From assembly GCA_034769895.1 (NCBI GenBank), contig CM068375.1, positions 256,597,542 through 256,661,541 on the forward strand: a stretch of 64,000 nucleotides of DNA, in the 5' to 3' direction. The translations under genes and the position numbers were made by a program. The stretch comes from Magicicada septendecula (taxonomy: Eukaryota > Arthropoda > Insecta > Hemiptera > Cicadidae). Each line of letters opens with the position of its first letter. The stretch's first letter is position 1. Below, one piece after another: positions 1 to 10,988 of the stretch. The notes beneath the pieces were generated by a model. It made no database searches. It was not told the origin of the DNA and was given only the letters and a program-made list of their open reading frames with translations.

Positions 1-699
1 CTCAAGACCTATTGTTTTTGGTGAAGTTCGGTTGAGGGAAAGGGGTAGTTTACCTGCAACATTTTTTTAACAAGGGTATTTTCTATGGCAAACGATAACA
101 GCCGCAAATTCAAACAGAATCAAATAATGTTTTGCATACAGCCCTGATTTGTAGAGTACTCAAGACCTATTGTTTTTGGTGAAGATCGGTTAAGGGAAAG
201 GGGTAGTTTACCTGTAACGTTTTATGTTTTAACAAGGGTATTTCCTATGGCAAACGATAACAGCCGCAAATTCAAACAGAATCAAAAGATTATTTGCATA
301 CAGCCCTAAATTGTAGAGTTCTCAAGACCTGTTGTTTTTGGTGAAGATCGGTTGAGGGAAAGGGGTAGTTTACCTGCAACGTTTTTTTAACAAGGGTATT
401 TTCTATGGCAAACGATAACAGCCGCAAATTCAAACAGAATCAAATAATGTTTTGCATACAGTCCTTATTTGTAGAGTTCTCAAGACCGATTGTTTTTGGT
501 GAAGATCGGTTAAGGGGAAGGGGTAGTTTACCTGCAACGTTTTTTTATCAAGCGTATTTTCTATGGCAAACGATAACAGCCGCAAATTCAAACAGAATCA
601 AATAATTGTTTGCATACGTTCCTGAATTGTAGAGGTCTCAATGACTTTCGATTTTGGTGAAGATCGGTTAAGGGGAAGGGGTAGTTTACCTGCAACCTT
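1..699 (+). repeat. core repeats of a composite unit cut by the window edge
   Basis: About four to five core units, with landmark ATGGCAAACG at 85, 247, 405 and 563. The run ends at the phrase TTTTAACAAGAGTAAAGTAC that always introduces a tail. The true beginning of this composite unit is not visible. Confidence 0.85.
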
Positions 700-957
700 T
701 TACGTTTTAACAAGAGTAAAGTACTTGAAAATTTATTTAAACTTTTTGAAACAATGGTAATTGTTAAAAATAAAATAATTTTGTTGCCAGGCAATAAAAT
801 TATAATTTTTTCATTTTAATGTAATATAATATTTTTCATTTAATACAGCAATAAAAAGGCAGGTAAGACACAGCCTGGCTGTTTGGCTGAAAATGATTTT
901 AAATATAAATCTTAGAATATGGAAGTCATGTATGGTTCTCCATACCGATATTTTTCT
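700..957 (+). repeat. variant tail module T0
   Basis: It begins with the usual AAGAGTAAAGTACTT and ends with the usual terminal block (ATATGGAAGTCATGTATGG, then TTCTCCATACCGATATTTT). The middle, about 715-890, is unlike the other array tails and lacks their conserved minus-strand ORF. The module is about 258 bp against 470-490 bp elsewhere. This is an independent version of the tail interior between conserved ends. Confidence 0.75.
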
Positions 958-2580
958 ATGGTAAACGATAACAGCCGCAAATTCAAACAGAATCAAATGA
1001 TGTTTTGCATACAGCCCTGTATTGTAGAGTTCTCAATACCTCTTGGTGTTGGTGAAGATCGGTTAAGGGAAAGGGGTAGTTTACCAGCAACGTTTTATGT
1101 CTTAAAAGGGTATTTTTTATGGCAAACGATAAGAGCCGCAAATTCAAACAGAAGCAAATACATTTTTCATACAGCCCTGTTTTGTTGAGTACTAAAGACC
1201 TATTGTTTTTGGTGAAGATCAGTTAAGGGAGAGGGGTAGTTTACCTGCCACGTTTTTTGTTTTATCAAGGGTATTTTATATGGCAAACGATAACAGCCGC
1301 AAATTCAACAGAATCATATAATATTTTGCATACAACTCTGAAATGTAGAGTTCTCAAGACCTGTTGGTTTTGGTGAAGATCTGATAATGGAATAGGATTG
1401 TTTACCAGCAACATTTTATGTTTTATCAAGGGTAATTTTTTTTTTGACGAACGATAACTGCCGTACAATAAAACAGAATCAACTACTCTTCTGCATACCT
1501 TTTTGAATTATACGGAACTCAAGGTCTGTTGATTTTGTTGAAGATCGGTTAAGGGAAAGGGGTATTTTACTTGTAACGTTTTATGTTTTAACTAGGGTAT
1601 TTTTTCTATGACGAACGATAACTGCCCTAAATTCAAAGAAAATCAACTAATGTTTTGCATACAGCCCTGAATTGTAGAGTCCTCAAGACCTATTGTTATT
1701 GGTGAAGATCGGTTAATGGAATAGGGTAGTTTACCAGCAACGTTTTATGTTTTATCAAGCGTGTTTTCTATGGCAAACTATAACAGCCGCAATTTCAAAC
1801 AGAATCAAATAATTGTTTGCATACAGGCCTAAATTGTAGAGTACCCAAGACCTGACGTTTTTGGTGAAGATCGGTTAAGGGGAAGGGGTAGTTTACTAGC
1901 AACGATTTTTTATCAAGGGTAATTTTTTTCTATAGTAAACGATAACAGCCGCAAATTCAAACAGAATCAAATGATGTTTTGCATACAGCCCTGTATTATA
2001 GAGTTCTCAATACCTATTGGTGCTGGTGAAGATCGGTTAAGGGAAAGGGGTAGTTCACCAGCAACATTTTATGTTTTAACAAGGGTACTTTTTTATATGA
2101 CGAACGATAACTGCCGTAAATTCAAACAGAATCAACTAGGTTTTTGCATACCTTTTTGAACTAAAGAGAACTCAAGGTCTGTTGATTTTGTTGAAGATCA
2201 GTTAAGGGAAGGGGTAGTTTATCAGCAACGTTTTATGTTTTAAAAAGGGTAATTTTTATTATGACGAACGATAACTGCCAAAAATTCAATGAGAATCAAA
2301 TAATTTTTTGCACCCTTTCCTCAGTTGCAGAGAGCTCAAGGTCTATTGATTTTGGTGAAGATCAGTTAAGGGAAAGGGGTAGTTTACCAGCAACATTTTA
2401 TGTTGTAACAAGAGAAATGTTTCCATGACGAACGATAACTGCCGCACATTCAAACAGAATCAAATATATTTTTGCATGCTTTCCTGAATTGTAGGGGACG
2501 GAAGGTCTGTTGATTTTGGAGAAGATCGGTTAAGAGAAAGGGGTAGTTTACCTGAAACATTTTAGGATTTAACAAGAGTA
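958..2580 (+). repeat. composite unit 1, core run
   Basis: About ten cores follow the T0 terminus directly, without a head module. The core near 1770-1910 carries the variant ATTGTTTGCATACAGGCCT with GTACCCAAGACCTG, which reappears near 12015-12060 in unit 6. That shared variant suggests exchange between units. Confidence 0.85.
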
Positions 2581-3053
2581 AAGTACTTAATTTTTATAAA
2601 TAAATTATCCTGATAAGAAGCTCATAGTAATCCACTGTAGAAACGTAGATGAAATATCTATAAATGAAGAATTTAGGTGAATGGGGTGGGGGTAATTTTC
2701 TATTATTAAAAATTATAGTTGAAGGTGTAGTGGAGAATTTTTTATATATGTGTACTACGTTATCGGCAACAAAGAAGCATTTTTTTGTTAAAATTGCTTC
2801 CCGGGCTCTTTAGCTGTAGTCCAATGTTTTCTGCAAAACCAGACTTTTCGGCAGTGCCATCGACTGCCATCATCGGTGAAAATCGAGTGCGAAAACGTGA
2901 GGTGGTATACGTTAGTGACCACAGTACTGTGGTTAATGCTGAAGCAATAAGTAGAAAGACGTAGTTTCTATGGAAATATTTCATTTCGAATATGATTTTA
3001 AATATAAATCTTAGAACATGGAAGTCATGTATGGTTCTCCATACCGATATTTT
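2581..3053 (+). repeat. tail module T1
   Basis: Tail of 473 bp. It carries the 16-bp perfect palindrome ACCACAGTACTGTGGT at 2918-2933, the 3' subterminal inverted repeat GAACATGGAAGT at 3014-3025, and a 6-bp-stem hairpin GTATGG-TTCT-CCATAC at 3029-3044. Nine more bases (CGATATTTT) follow before the next head at 3054. A hairpin a few bases inside the 3' end is a known feature of Helitron-type elements. Confidence 0.85.
2760..2984 (-). CDS. conserved minus-strand ORF in tail T1 (possible captured exon)
   Basis: An ORF of about 74 codons begins MKYFHRNYVFLLIASALT and ends near KKMLLCCR; upstream in-frame sequence extends it to 111 codons. The N-terminus is basic then hydrophobic, like a signal peptide or signal anchor. 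The same ORF is present in the other six full tails. It could be a host exon captured by the element, as Helitrons often do, or a chance ORF kept by homogenisation. The protein was not recognised. Confidence 0.35.
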   Translation of the reverse strand: MKYFHRNYVFLLIASALTTVLWSLTYTTSRFRTRFSPMMAVDGTAEKSGFAENIGLQLKSPGSNFNKKMLLCCR

Positions 3054-3320
3054 ACTTCCATGTTCCTTAAGGTAATGGAAGTATGGTGATGGCAAAAAAA
3101 AATCGTGTTCGAGATTATTGCAGATTCTGATTGTACTACACTCAAAACATGAAAAAAAGTCGTTTTACTTCCATGTTCCTTAAGGAAATGGAAGTATGGT
3201 GATGGCAAAAAAAATCGTGTTCGAGATTATTGCAGATTCTGATTGTACTACACTCAAAACATGAAAAAAAGTCGTTTTTCGAAAAGTGTGTGTGTGTGTG
3301 TGTGTGTCTAGATTTTTTCT
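3054..3320 (+). repeat. head module, partly duplicated in tandem
   Basis: Two copies of the head lie in tandem: a truncated one at 3054-3166 and a full one at 3167-3320. Each starts ACTTCCATGTTCCTTAAGG, whose first 12 bases are the inverse of the tail's GAACATGGAAGT. The first 29 bases are nearly palindromic (ACTTCCAT outside, TTCCTTAAGGAA inside). The full head ends in a (GT)n tract at about 3287-3307 just before the first core. HINE/DINE elements also have a subterminal repeat and a microsatellite here. Confidence 0.8.
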
Positions 3321-5113
3321 ATGGCAAACGATAAGCCGCAAATTCAAACAGAATCAAATAATTTTTTGCATGCAGCCCTGATTTGTAGAGTACTCACGAC
3401 CTATTGTTTTTGGTGAAGATCGGTTGAGGGAAGGGGGTAGTTTACCTGCAACGGTTTTTTTTTATCAAGGGTAATTTTGTTTGTTTGGCAAACGATAACA
3501 GCCGCAAATTCAAACAGAATCAAATAATGTTTCGCATACAGCCCTGAATTGTAGGGTTCTCAAGATCTGTTGATTTTGGTAAAGGTCGGTTAAGGGAAAG
3601 GGGTAGTTTACCTGCAACGTTTTATGTTTTAACAAGGGTATTTTCTATGGCAAACGATAACAGCCGCAAATTCAAACATAATCAAATACGTTTTTGCATA
3701 CAGCCCTGATTTCTTGAGTACTAAAGACCTATTGTTTTTGGTGAAGATCGTTCAAGGGAAAGGGGTAGTTTACCAGCCACGTTTTTTGTTTAATCAAGGG
3801 TATTTTGTATGGCAAACGATAACAGCCGCAAATTCAAACAAAATCGTATAATATTTTGCATACAGCCCTGAATTGCAGAGTTCTCAAGACCTATCGTTTT
3901 TTATGAAGATCGGTTAAGGGAAAGGGGTAGTTTACCTGCAACGGTTTTTTATCAAGGGTTTTTTTTTACTTTTTCTATGGTAAACGATAACAGCCGCAAA
4001 TTCAAACAGAATCAAATGATGTTTTGCATACAGCCCTGTATTGTAGAGTTCTCAATACCTATTGGTGTTGGTGAAGATCAGTTAAGGGAAAGGGGTAGTT
4101 TACCTGCAACGTTTTATGTTTTAAAAGGGTATTTTCTATGGCAAACGATAAGAGCCGCAAATTCAAAAAGAATCAAATACGTTTTTGTATACAGCCCTGT
4201 TTTGTTGAGTACTAAAGACCTATTGTTTTTGGTGAAGATCGGTTTAGGGAAAGGGGTAGTTTACCTGCATCGTTTTATGTTTTAACAAGCGTATTTTTTC
4301 TGTGACGAACGATAACTGCCGTAAATTCAAAGAGAATCAACTAATGTTTTGCATACAGCCCTGAATTGTAGAATACTCAAGACCTATTGTTATTGGTGAA
4401 GATCGGTTAACGGAATAGGGTAGTTTACCAGCAACGTTTTATGTTTTATCAAGGGTGTTTTCTATGGCAAACGATAACAGCTAAAAATTCAAACAGAATC
4501 AAATGATGTTTTGCATACAGCTTTGTATTGTAGAGTTCTCAATACCTATTGGTGTTGGTGAAGATCGGTTAAGGGAAAGGGGTAGTTTACCAGCAACATT
4601 TTATGTTTTAACAAGGGTAATTTTTTATATGACGAACGATAACTGCCGTAAATTCAAACAGAATCAACTACGTTTTTGCATACCTTTTTGAACTAAAGAG
4701 AACTCAAGGTCTGTTGATTTTGCTGAAGATCGGTTAAGGGAAAGGGGTAGTTTATCAGCAACGTTTTAAGTTTTAAAAAGGGTAATTTTTTTTATGATGA
4801 ACGATAACTGCCGAAAATTCAATGAGAATCATATAATTTTTTGCACTCTTTCCTGAGTTGCAGAGAGCTCAAGGTCTGTTGATTTTGGTGAAGATCAGTT
4901 AAGGGAAAGTGGTAGTTTACCTGCAACATTTTATGTTGTAACGAGAGAAATGTTTCCATGACGAACGATAACTGCCGCACATTCAAACAGAATCAAATAT
5001 TTTTTTGCATGCTTCCCTGAATTGTAGAGGACGGAAGGTCTGTTGATTTTGGAGAAGTTCGGTTAAGAGAAAGGGGTAGTTTACCTGAAACATTTTCTGA
5101 TTTAACAAGAGTA
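3321..5113 (+). repeat. composite unit 2, core run
   Basis: About eleven cores between a full head and tail T2. Much of this unit matches unit 6 at an offset of about 7668-7670 bp (for example 4503 against 12173), apart from one core lost and one gained in unit 6. Confidence 0.85.
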
Positions 5114-5584
5114 AAGTACTTAATTTTTATAAATAAAGTATCCTGATAAGAAGCTCATAGTAATCCACTGTAGAAACGTAGATGAAATATCTATAAATGA
5201 AGAGGTTAGGTGAACGGGGTGGGGGTAAATTTCTATTATTAAAAATTATAGTTGAAGGTGGAGGGCAGAATTTTTTATACGTGTACTACGTTATCGGCAA
5301 CAAAGAAGTAGTTTTTTGTTAAAATTGCTTCCCGGGCTCTTTAGCCGTAGTTCAATGTTTTCTGCAAAACCAGACTTTTCGGCAGTGCCATCGACTGCCA
5401 TCATCGGTGAAAATCGAGTGCGAAAACGTGAGGTGGTATACGTTTGTGACCACAGTACTGTGGTTAATGCTGAAGCAATAAGTAGAAAGACGTAGTTTCT
5501 ATGGAAATATTTCATTTCGAATATAATTTTAAATATAAATCTTAGAACATGGAAGTCATGTATGGTTCTCCATACCGATATTTT
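5114..5584 (+). repeat. tail module T2
   Basis: Tail of 471 bp, closely matching T1 and T6, with the terminal hairpin followed by CGATATTTT. It is followed by only the last part of a head (5585-5623, CGAAAAGTGTG then GT repeats), so this junction lost about 110 bp of head. Confidence 0.85.
5291..5515 (-). CDS. conserved minus-strand ORF in tail T2
   Basis: Same ORF as in T1, with few differences (LWSQTYTT for LWSLTYTT, IELRLKSPG for IGLQLKSPG). Open in-frame sequence continues upstream through the terminal block. Function unknown. Confidence 0.35.
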   Translation of the reverse strand: MKYFHRNYVFLLIASALTTVLWSQTYTTSRFRTRFSPMMAVDGTAEKSGFAENIELRLKSPGSNFNKKLLLCCR

Positions 5585-5623
5585 CGAAAAGTGTGTGTGT
5601 GTGTGTGTCTGTAGATTTTTTTC

Positions 5624-6920
5624 TATGGCAAACGATAACAACCGCAAATTCAAACAAAATCAAATAATTTTTTGCATACAGCCCTGATTTGTAGAGTACT
5701 CAAGACCTATTGTTTTTGGTGAAGATCGGTTAAGGGAAAAGGGTAGTTTACCTGAAACTTTTTTTTAAATCACGGGTAATTTGTTTCTATGGCAAACGAT
5801 AACAGCCACAAATTCACACATAATCAAATAATTTTTTGCATACTGCCCTGAATTATAGAGTTCTCAAGACCTATTGTTTTTGGTGAAGATCGGTTAAGGG
5901 GAAGGGGTAGTTTACCTGCAACGTTTTATGTTTGAAAAGGGTATTTTCTATGGCAAATGATAAGAGCCGCAAATTCAAACAGAATCAAATACGTTTTTGC
6001 ATACAGCCCTGATTTGTAGAGTACTCACGGCCAATTGTTTTTGGTGAAGATCGGATAAGGGAAAGGGGTAGATTACCTGCCACGTTTTTTCTTTTAACAA
6101 GGGTATTTTTTATGGCAAACGATAACATCCGCAAATTCAAACACAATCAAATAATATTTTGCATACAGCCCTGCATTGTAGAGTACTCAAAACCTATTGT
6201 TTTTTGTGAAGATCGGTTAAGGGAAAGGGGTAGTTTACCTGCAACGGTTTTTTATCAAGTGTAATTTTTTTCTATGGCAAACGATAACAGCCGCAAATTC
6301 AAACAGAATCAAATGATGTTTTGCATACAGCCCTTTATTGTAGAGTACTCAATACCTATTGGTGTTGGTGAAGATCGGTAAAGGGAAAGGGGTAGTTTAC
6401 CAGCAACATTTTATGTCATAAAAGGGTAATTTTTTATATGACGAACGATAACTGCCGTAAATTCAAACAGAACCAACTACGTTTTTGCATACCTTTTCGA
6501 ACTAAAGAGAACTCAAAGTCTGTTGATTTTGTTGAAGATCGGTTACGGGAAAGGGGTAGTTTATCAGCAACGTTTTATGTTTTAAAAAGGGTAATTTTTT
6601 TATGACGAACGATAACTGCCAAAAATTCGAAGAGAATCTAATAATTTTTTGCACACTTCCCTGAGTTGTAGGAAGCTCAAGGTCTGTTGATTTTGGTGAG
6701 AATCAGTTAAGGGAAAGGGGTAGTTTACCTGCAACATTTTATGTTGAACCAAGACAAATGTTTACATGACGAACGATAACTGCCGCACATTCAAACAGAA
6801 TCAAATATTTTTTTGCATGCATCACTGCATTGTAGAGGACTGAAGGTCTATTGATTTTGGAAAAGATCGGTTAAGAGAAAGGGGTAGTTTACCTGAAACA
6901 TTTTATGATTTAACAAGAGT
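5624..6920 (+). repeat. composite unit 3, core run
   Basis: About eight cores with the landmark ATGGCAAACGATAACARCC. The later cores belong to the variant starting TGACGAACGATAACTGCCG, which always lies next to the tail. Position within the run therefore predicts core subtype. Confidence 0.8.
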
Positions 6921-7407
6921 AAATTACTTAATTTTTATAAATAAAGTATCCTGATAAGAAGTTCATAATAATCCACTGTAGAAACGTAGATGAAATATCT
7001 ATAAATGAAGAGGTTAGGTGAACGGGGTGGGGGTAATTTTCTATTATTAAAATTATAGTTGAAGGTGGAGGGGAGAATTTTTTATACATGTACTACGTTA
7101 TCGGCAACAAAGAAGTAGTTTTTTGTTACAATTCCTTCCCGGGCTGTTTAGCCGTAGTCCAATGTTTTCTGTAAAACCAGACTTTTCGGCAGTGCCATCG
7201 ACTGCCATCATCAGTGAAAATCGAGTGCGAATACATGAGGTGGTATACGTTAGTGACCGCAGTACTGTGGTTAATGCTGAAGCAATAAGTAGAAAGACGT
7301 AGTTTCTATGGAAATATTTCATTTCAATAAAATCATATTTAAAATATGATTTTAAATATAAATCTTAGAACATGGAAGTCATGTATGGTTCTCCATACCG
7401 ATATTTT
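6921..7407 (+). repeat. tail module T3
   Basis: Tail of 487 bp. It carries an extra short AATAAAATCATATTTAAA segment near 7325-7345 before the terminal block. It is joined directly to a core (CTATGGCAAATG) with no head. The ORF here starts MKYFHRNYVFLLIASALT and stays open for 74 codons (7098-7322, minus strand). Confidence 0.85.
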
Positions 7408-8379
7408 CTATGGCAAATGATAAGAGCCGCAAATTCAAACAGAATCAAATGATTATTTGCATACACCTCTGATTTGTAGAGTACTCAAGACCTGTTGTTT
7501 TTGGTGAAGATCGGTTAACGGGAAGGGGTAGTTTACCTGCAACGTTTTATGTTTTAAAAGGGTATTTTCTATGCCAAACGATAAGAGCCGCAAATTCAAA
7601 CAGAATCAAATGATTATTTGCATACACCTCTGATTTGTAGAGTACTCAAAACCTGTTGTTTTTGGTAAAGATCGGTTAATGGGAAGGGGTAGTTTACCTG
7701 CAACGTTTTTCTTATCAAGAGTAATTTTTTTCTATGGCAAACGATAAGTGCTGCAAATTCAAACAGAATCAAATAAGTTTTTGCATACAGCCCTGATTTG
7801 TAGAGTACTCAAGACCTGTTGTTTTTGGTGAAGACCGGTTAAGGGAAAGGGGTAGTTTACCTGCAACGTTTTTCTTATCAAGGGTAATTTTTTTATGGCA
7901 AACGATAACAGCCACAAATTCAAAACAGCATCAAATAATGTTTTGCATACAGCCCTGAATTGTAGAGGACTGAAGGTCTATTGATTTTGGTGAAGATCGG
8001 TTTAGAGAAAGGGGTAGTTTACCTGCAACTTTTTATGTTTTAACAAGGGTAATTTTTTCTATGACGAACGATAACTGCCGTAAATTCAAAGAAAATCAAA
8101 TAATTTTTTGCAAACTTCCTAAATTGTAGAGAACTCAAGGCCTGTTGATTTTGGTGAAGATCGGTGAAGGGAAACGGGTAGTTTACCTGAAACATGTTAT
8201 GTTGTAACAAGAGAAATGTTTTCATGACAAACGATAACTGCCGCAAACTGAAACAGAATCAAATATTTTTTTGCATGCATCTGTGCATTGTAGAGTACTG
8301 AAGGTCTCTTGATTTTGGTGAAGATTGGTTTAGAGAAAGGGGTAGTTTAACTGCAACGTTTTATGTTTTAACAAGAGTA
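7408..8379 (+). repeat. composite unit 4, core run
   Basis: About six cores. From about 7930 onward this unit and its tail are nearly identical to 14003-14920 (offset about 6073 bp); an open frame at 8040-8246 is identical at protein level to one at 14113-14319. This is a recent segmental copy within the array. Confidence 0.85.
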
Positions 8380-8850
8380 AAGTACTTAATTTTTATAAAT
8401 AAAGTATCTTGATAAGAAGCTCATAATAATCCACTGTAGAAATGTAGATGAAATATCTATAAATGAAGAGGTTAGGTGAACGGGGTGGGGGTAATTTTCT
8501 ATTATTAAAATTATAGTTGAAGGTGGAGGGGAGAATTTTTTATACGTGTACTACGTTATCGGCCACAAAGAAGTAGTTTTTTGTTAAAATTCCTTCCCGG
8601 GCTGTTTAGCCATAGTCCAATGTTTTCTGCAAAACCAGACTTTTCGGCAGTGCAATCGACTTCCATCTCAGTGAAAATCGAGTGCGGAAACGTGAGGTGG
8701 TAAACGTTAGTGACCACAGTACTGTGGTTTAAGGCTGAAGCATTAAGTAGAAAGAAGTAGTTTCTATGGAAATATTTCATTTCGAATATGATTCTAAATA
8801 TAAATCTTAGAACATGGAAGTCATGTATGGTTGTCCATACCGATATTTTT
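8380..8850 (+). repeat. tail module T4
   Basis: Tail of 471 bp. The minus-strand ORF (8556-8780) has one extra base in GGTTTAAGG and one base fewer in CATCTCAG, so its frame is shifted between them and then restored. T7 carries the same pair of changes, so T4 and T7 share descent. The terminal block is intact except a G in the hairpin loop (GGTTGTCC). Confidence 0.85.
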
Positions 8851-9000
8851 TACTTCCATGTTCCATAAGGAAATTGAAGTATGGTGATGGCAAAAAAAAT
8901 CGTGTTCGAGATTAGTGCAGATGGTGATTGTACTACCCTCAAAACATGAAAAAAAGTCATTTTTCGAAAAGTGTCTGTGTGTCTTTCTGTAGATTTCTAT
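8851..9000 (+). repeat. head module after T4
   Basis: It begins TACTTCCATGTTCCATAAGG directly after the T4 terminus CGATATTTTT. The GT tract is decayed (GTGTCTGTGTGTCTTTCTG). This is a clean tail-to-head junction. Confidence 0.8.
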
Positions 9001-10301
9001 ATGGCAAACGATAACACCCGCAAATTCAAACAGAATCAAATAATTTTTTGCATACAGCTCTGATTTGTTGAGTACTCAAGACCTTTTGTTTTTGGTGAAG
9101 ATCGGTTAAGGGAAAGGGTTAGTTTACCTGCAACGTTTTTTTTAAATCAAAGGTAATTTTTTTCTATGGTAAACGATAACAGCCGTATATTCAAACAGAA
9201 TCAAATAATGTTTTGCATACAGCCTTAAATTGTAGAGTTCTCACGACTTATTGTTTTTGGTGAAGATCGGTTAAGGGAAAGGGGTAGTTTACCTGCAACG
9301 TTTTATGTTTTAACAAGCGTATTTTTTTGGCAAACGATAACAGCCGCAAATTCAAACAGAATCAAATAATTGTTTGCATACAGCCCTGAATAGTAGAGAT
9401 CTCAAGACCTGTTGTTTTTGGTGAGGATCGGTTTAGGCAAAGGAGTAGTTTACCTGCAACGTTTTATGTTTTAACAAGGGTATTTTCTACGGCAAACAAT
9501 AAGAGCGGCAAATTCAAAGAGAATCAAATAATTTTTTGCATTCAGCCCTGAATTGTAGAGTACTCAAGACCTATTGTTTTTGGTGAAGATTTTTAAAGGG
9601 AAAGGGGTAGATTACCAGCAAATTTTTTTTTATCAAGGGTAATTTTTTTCTATGCCAACGATAACAGCCACAAAATCAAACAGAATCAAATAATGTTTTG
9701 CATACAGCCCTGAATTGTAGAGTTCTCAAGACGTAATGTTTTTGGTGAAGATCGGTTAGGGAAAGGAGTAGTTTACCTGCAATGTTTTTTTTTAATCAAG
9801 GGTAATTTTTTTCTATGGCAAACGATAACAGCCGCAAAATCAAACAGAATCAAATAATGTTTTGCATACCTTTTTGAGTTATACAGAACGCAAGGTCTGT
9901 TGATTTTGTTGAAGATCGGTTAAGGAAAAGAGGTAGTTTACGAGCAACGTTTTATGTTTTAACAAGGGTAAATTTTTTATATGACGAACGATAACTGCCG
10001 TAAATTCAAAGAAAATCAAATAATTGTTTGCATGTAATCATAAATTGTTAAGACTTGCAGGTCTGTTGATTTTGGTGAAGATCGGTTAAGGGAAAGGGGT
10101 AGTTTAACTGCCACTTTTCATGTTTTAACAAGAGTAATTGTTTCGATGACGAACGATAACTGCCGCACATTCAAACAGAATCAAATAATGTTTTGCATGC
10201 ATGCCTGAATTGGAGAGGACTGAAGGACTATTGATTTTGGTGAAGATCGGTTAAGAGAAAGGGGTAGTTTACCAGCAACGTTTTGTGTTTTAACACGAGT
10301 A
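9001..10301 (+). repeat. composite unit 5, core run
   Basis: About eight cores, more diverged than in units 2 and 6 (for example GGTGAAGATTTTTAAAGGG near 9582). Confidence 0.8.
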
Positions 10302-10773
10302 AAGTACTTAATTTTGATAAAAAAGTATCCTGATAAGCTCATAATAATCCGCTGTAGAAACGTCGATGAAATAACTGTAAATGAAAAGGTTAGGTGAACG
10401 GGGTGGAGGTAATTTACTATTAATGAAAATTATAGTTGAAGGGGGAGGGGAGAATTTTTTATATGTGTATTACGTTATCGGCAACAAAGAAGTAGTTTGT
10501 TGTTAAAATTCCTTCCCGGCCTGTTTGGCCGTAGAACAATGTTTTCTGCAAAACCAGACGTTTCGGAAGTGCCATCGACTTCAGTGCCATCATCAGTGAA
10601 AATCGAGTGCGATAACGTGAAGTGGTATATGGTAGTGACCACAGTACTGTGGTTAAAGCTGAAGCAGTAAGTAGAAAGAAGGAGTTTCTATGGGAATATT
10701 TCATTTCGAAAATGATTTAAAATATAAATCTTAGAACATGGAAGTCATGTATGGTTCTCCATACCGATATTTT
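10302..10773 (+). repeat. tail module T5
   Basis: Tail of 472 bp and the most diverged of the seven. An insertion (TCAGTGCCATCA) after CATCGACT changes the minus-strand ORF (10459-10704), which keeps the MKYSHRNSFFLLTASALT start but a different C-terminal half. One core fragment (10774-10837) intervenes before the next head. Confidence 0.8.
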
Positions 10774-10837
10774 CCTATGGCAAACGATAACAGCTGCAAA
10801 TTCAAACACAATCAACTAGTCTTTTTCATACCTTTTT

Positions 10838-10988
10838 ACTTCCATGTTCCTTAAGGAAATGGAAGTATGGTGATGGCAAAAAAAATCGTGTTCGAGATTA
10901 TTGCAGAATATGATTGTACTACACTCAAAACATGAAAAAAAGTCATTTTTCGAAAAGTGTGTGTGTGTGTGTGTGTAGATTTTTTTCT
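10838..10988 (+). repeat. head module before unit 6
   Basis: It starts ACTTCCATGTTCCTTAAGG and ends in about eight GT repeats followed by TAGATTTTTTTCT and the first core. It interrupts a core fragment at 10785-10837. Confidence 0.8.
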
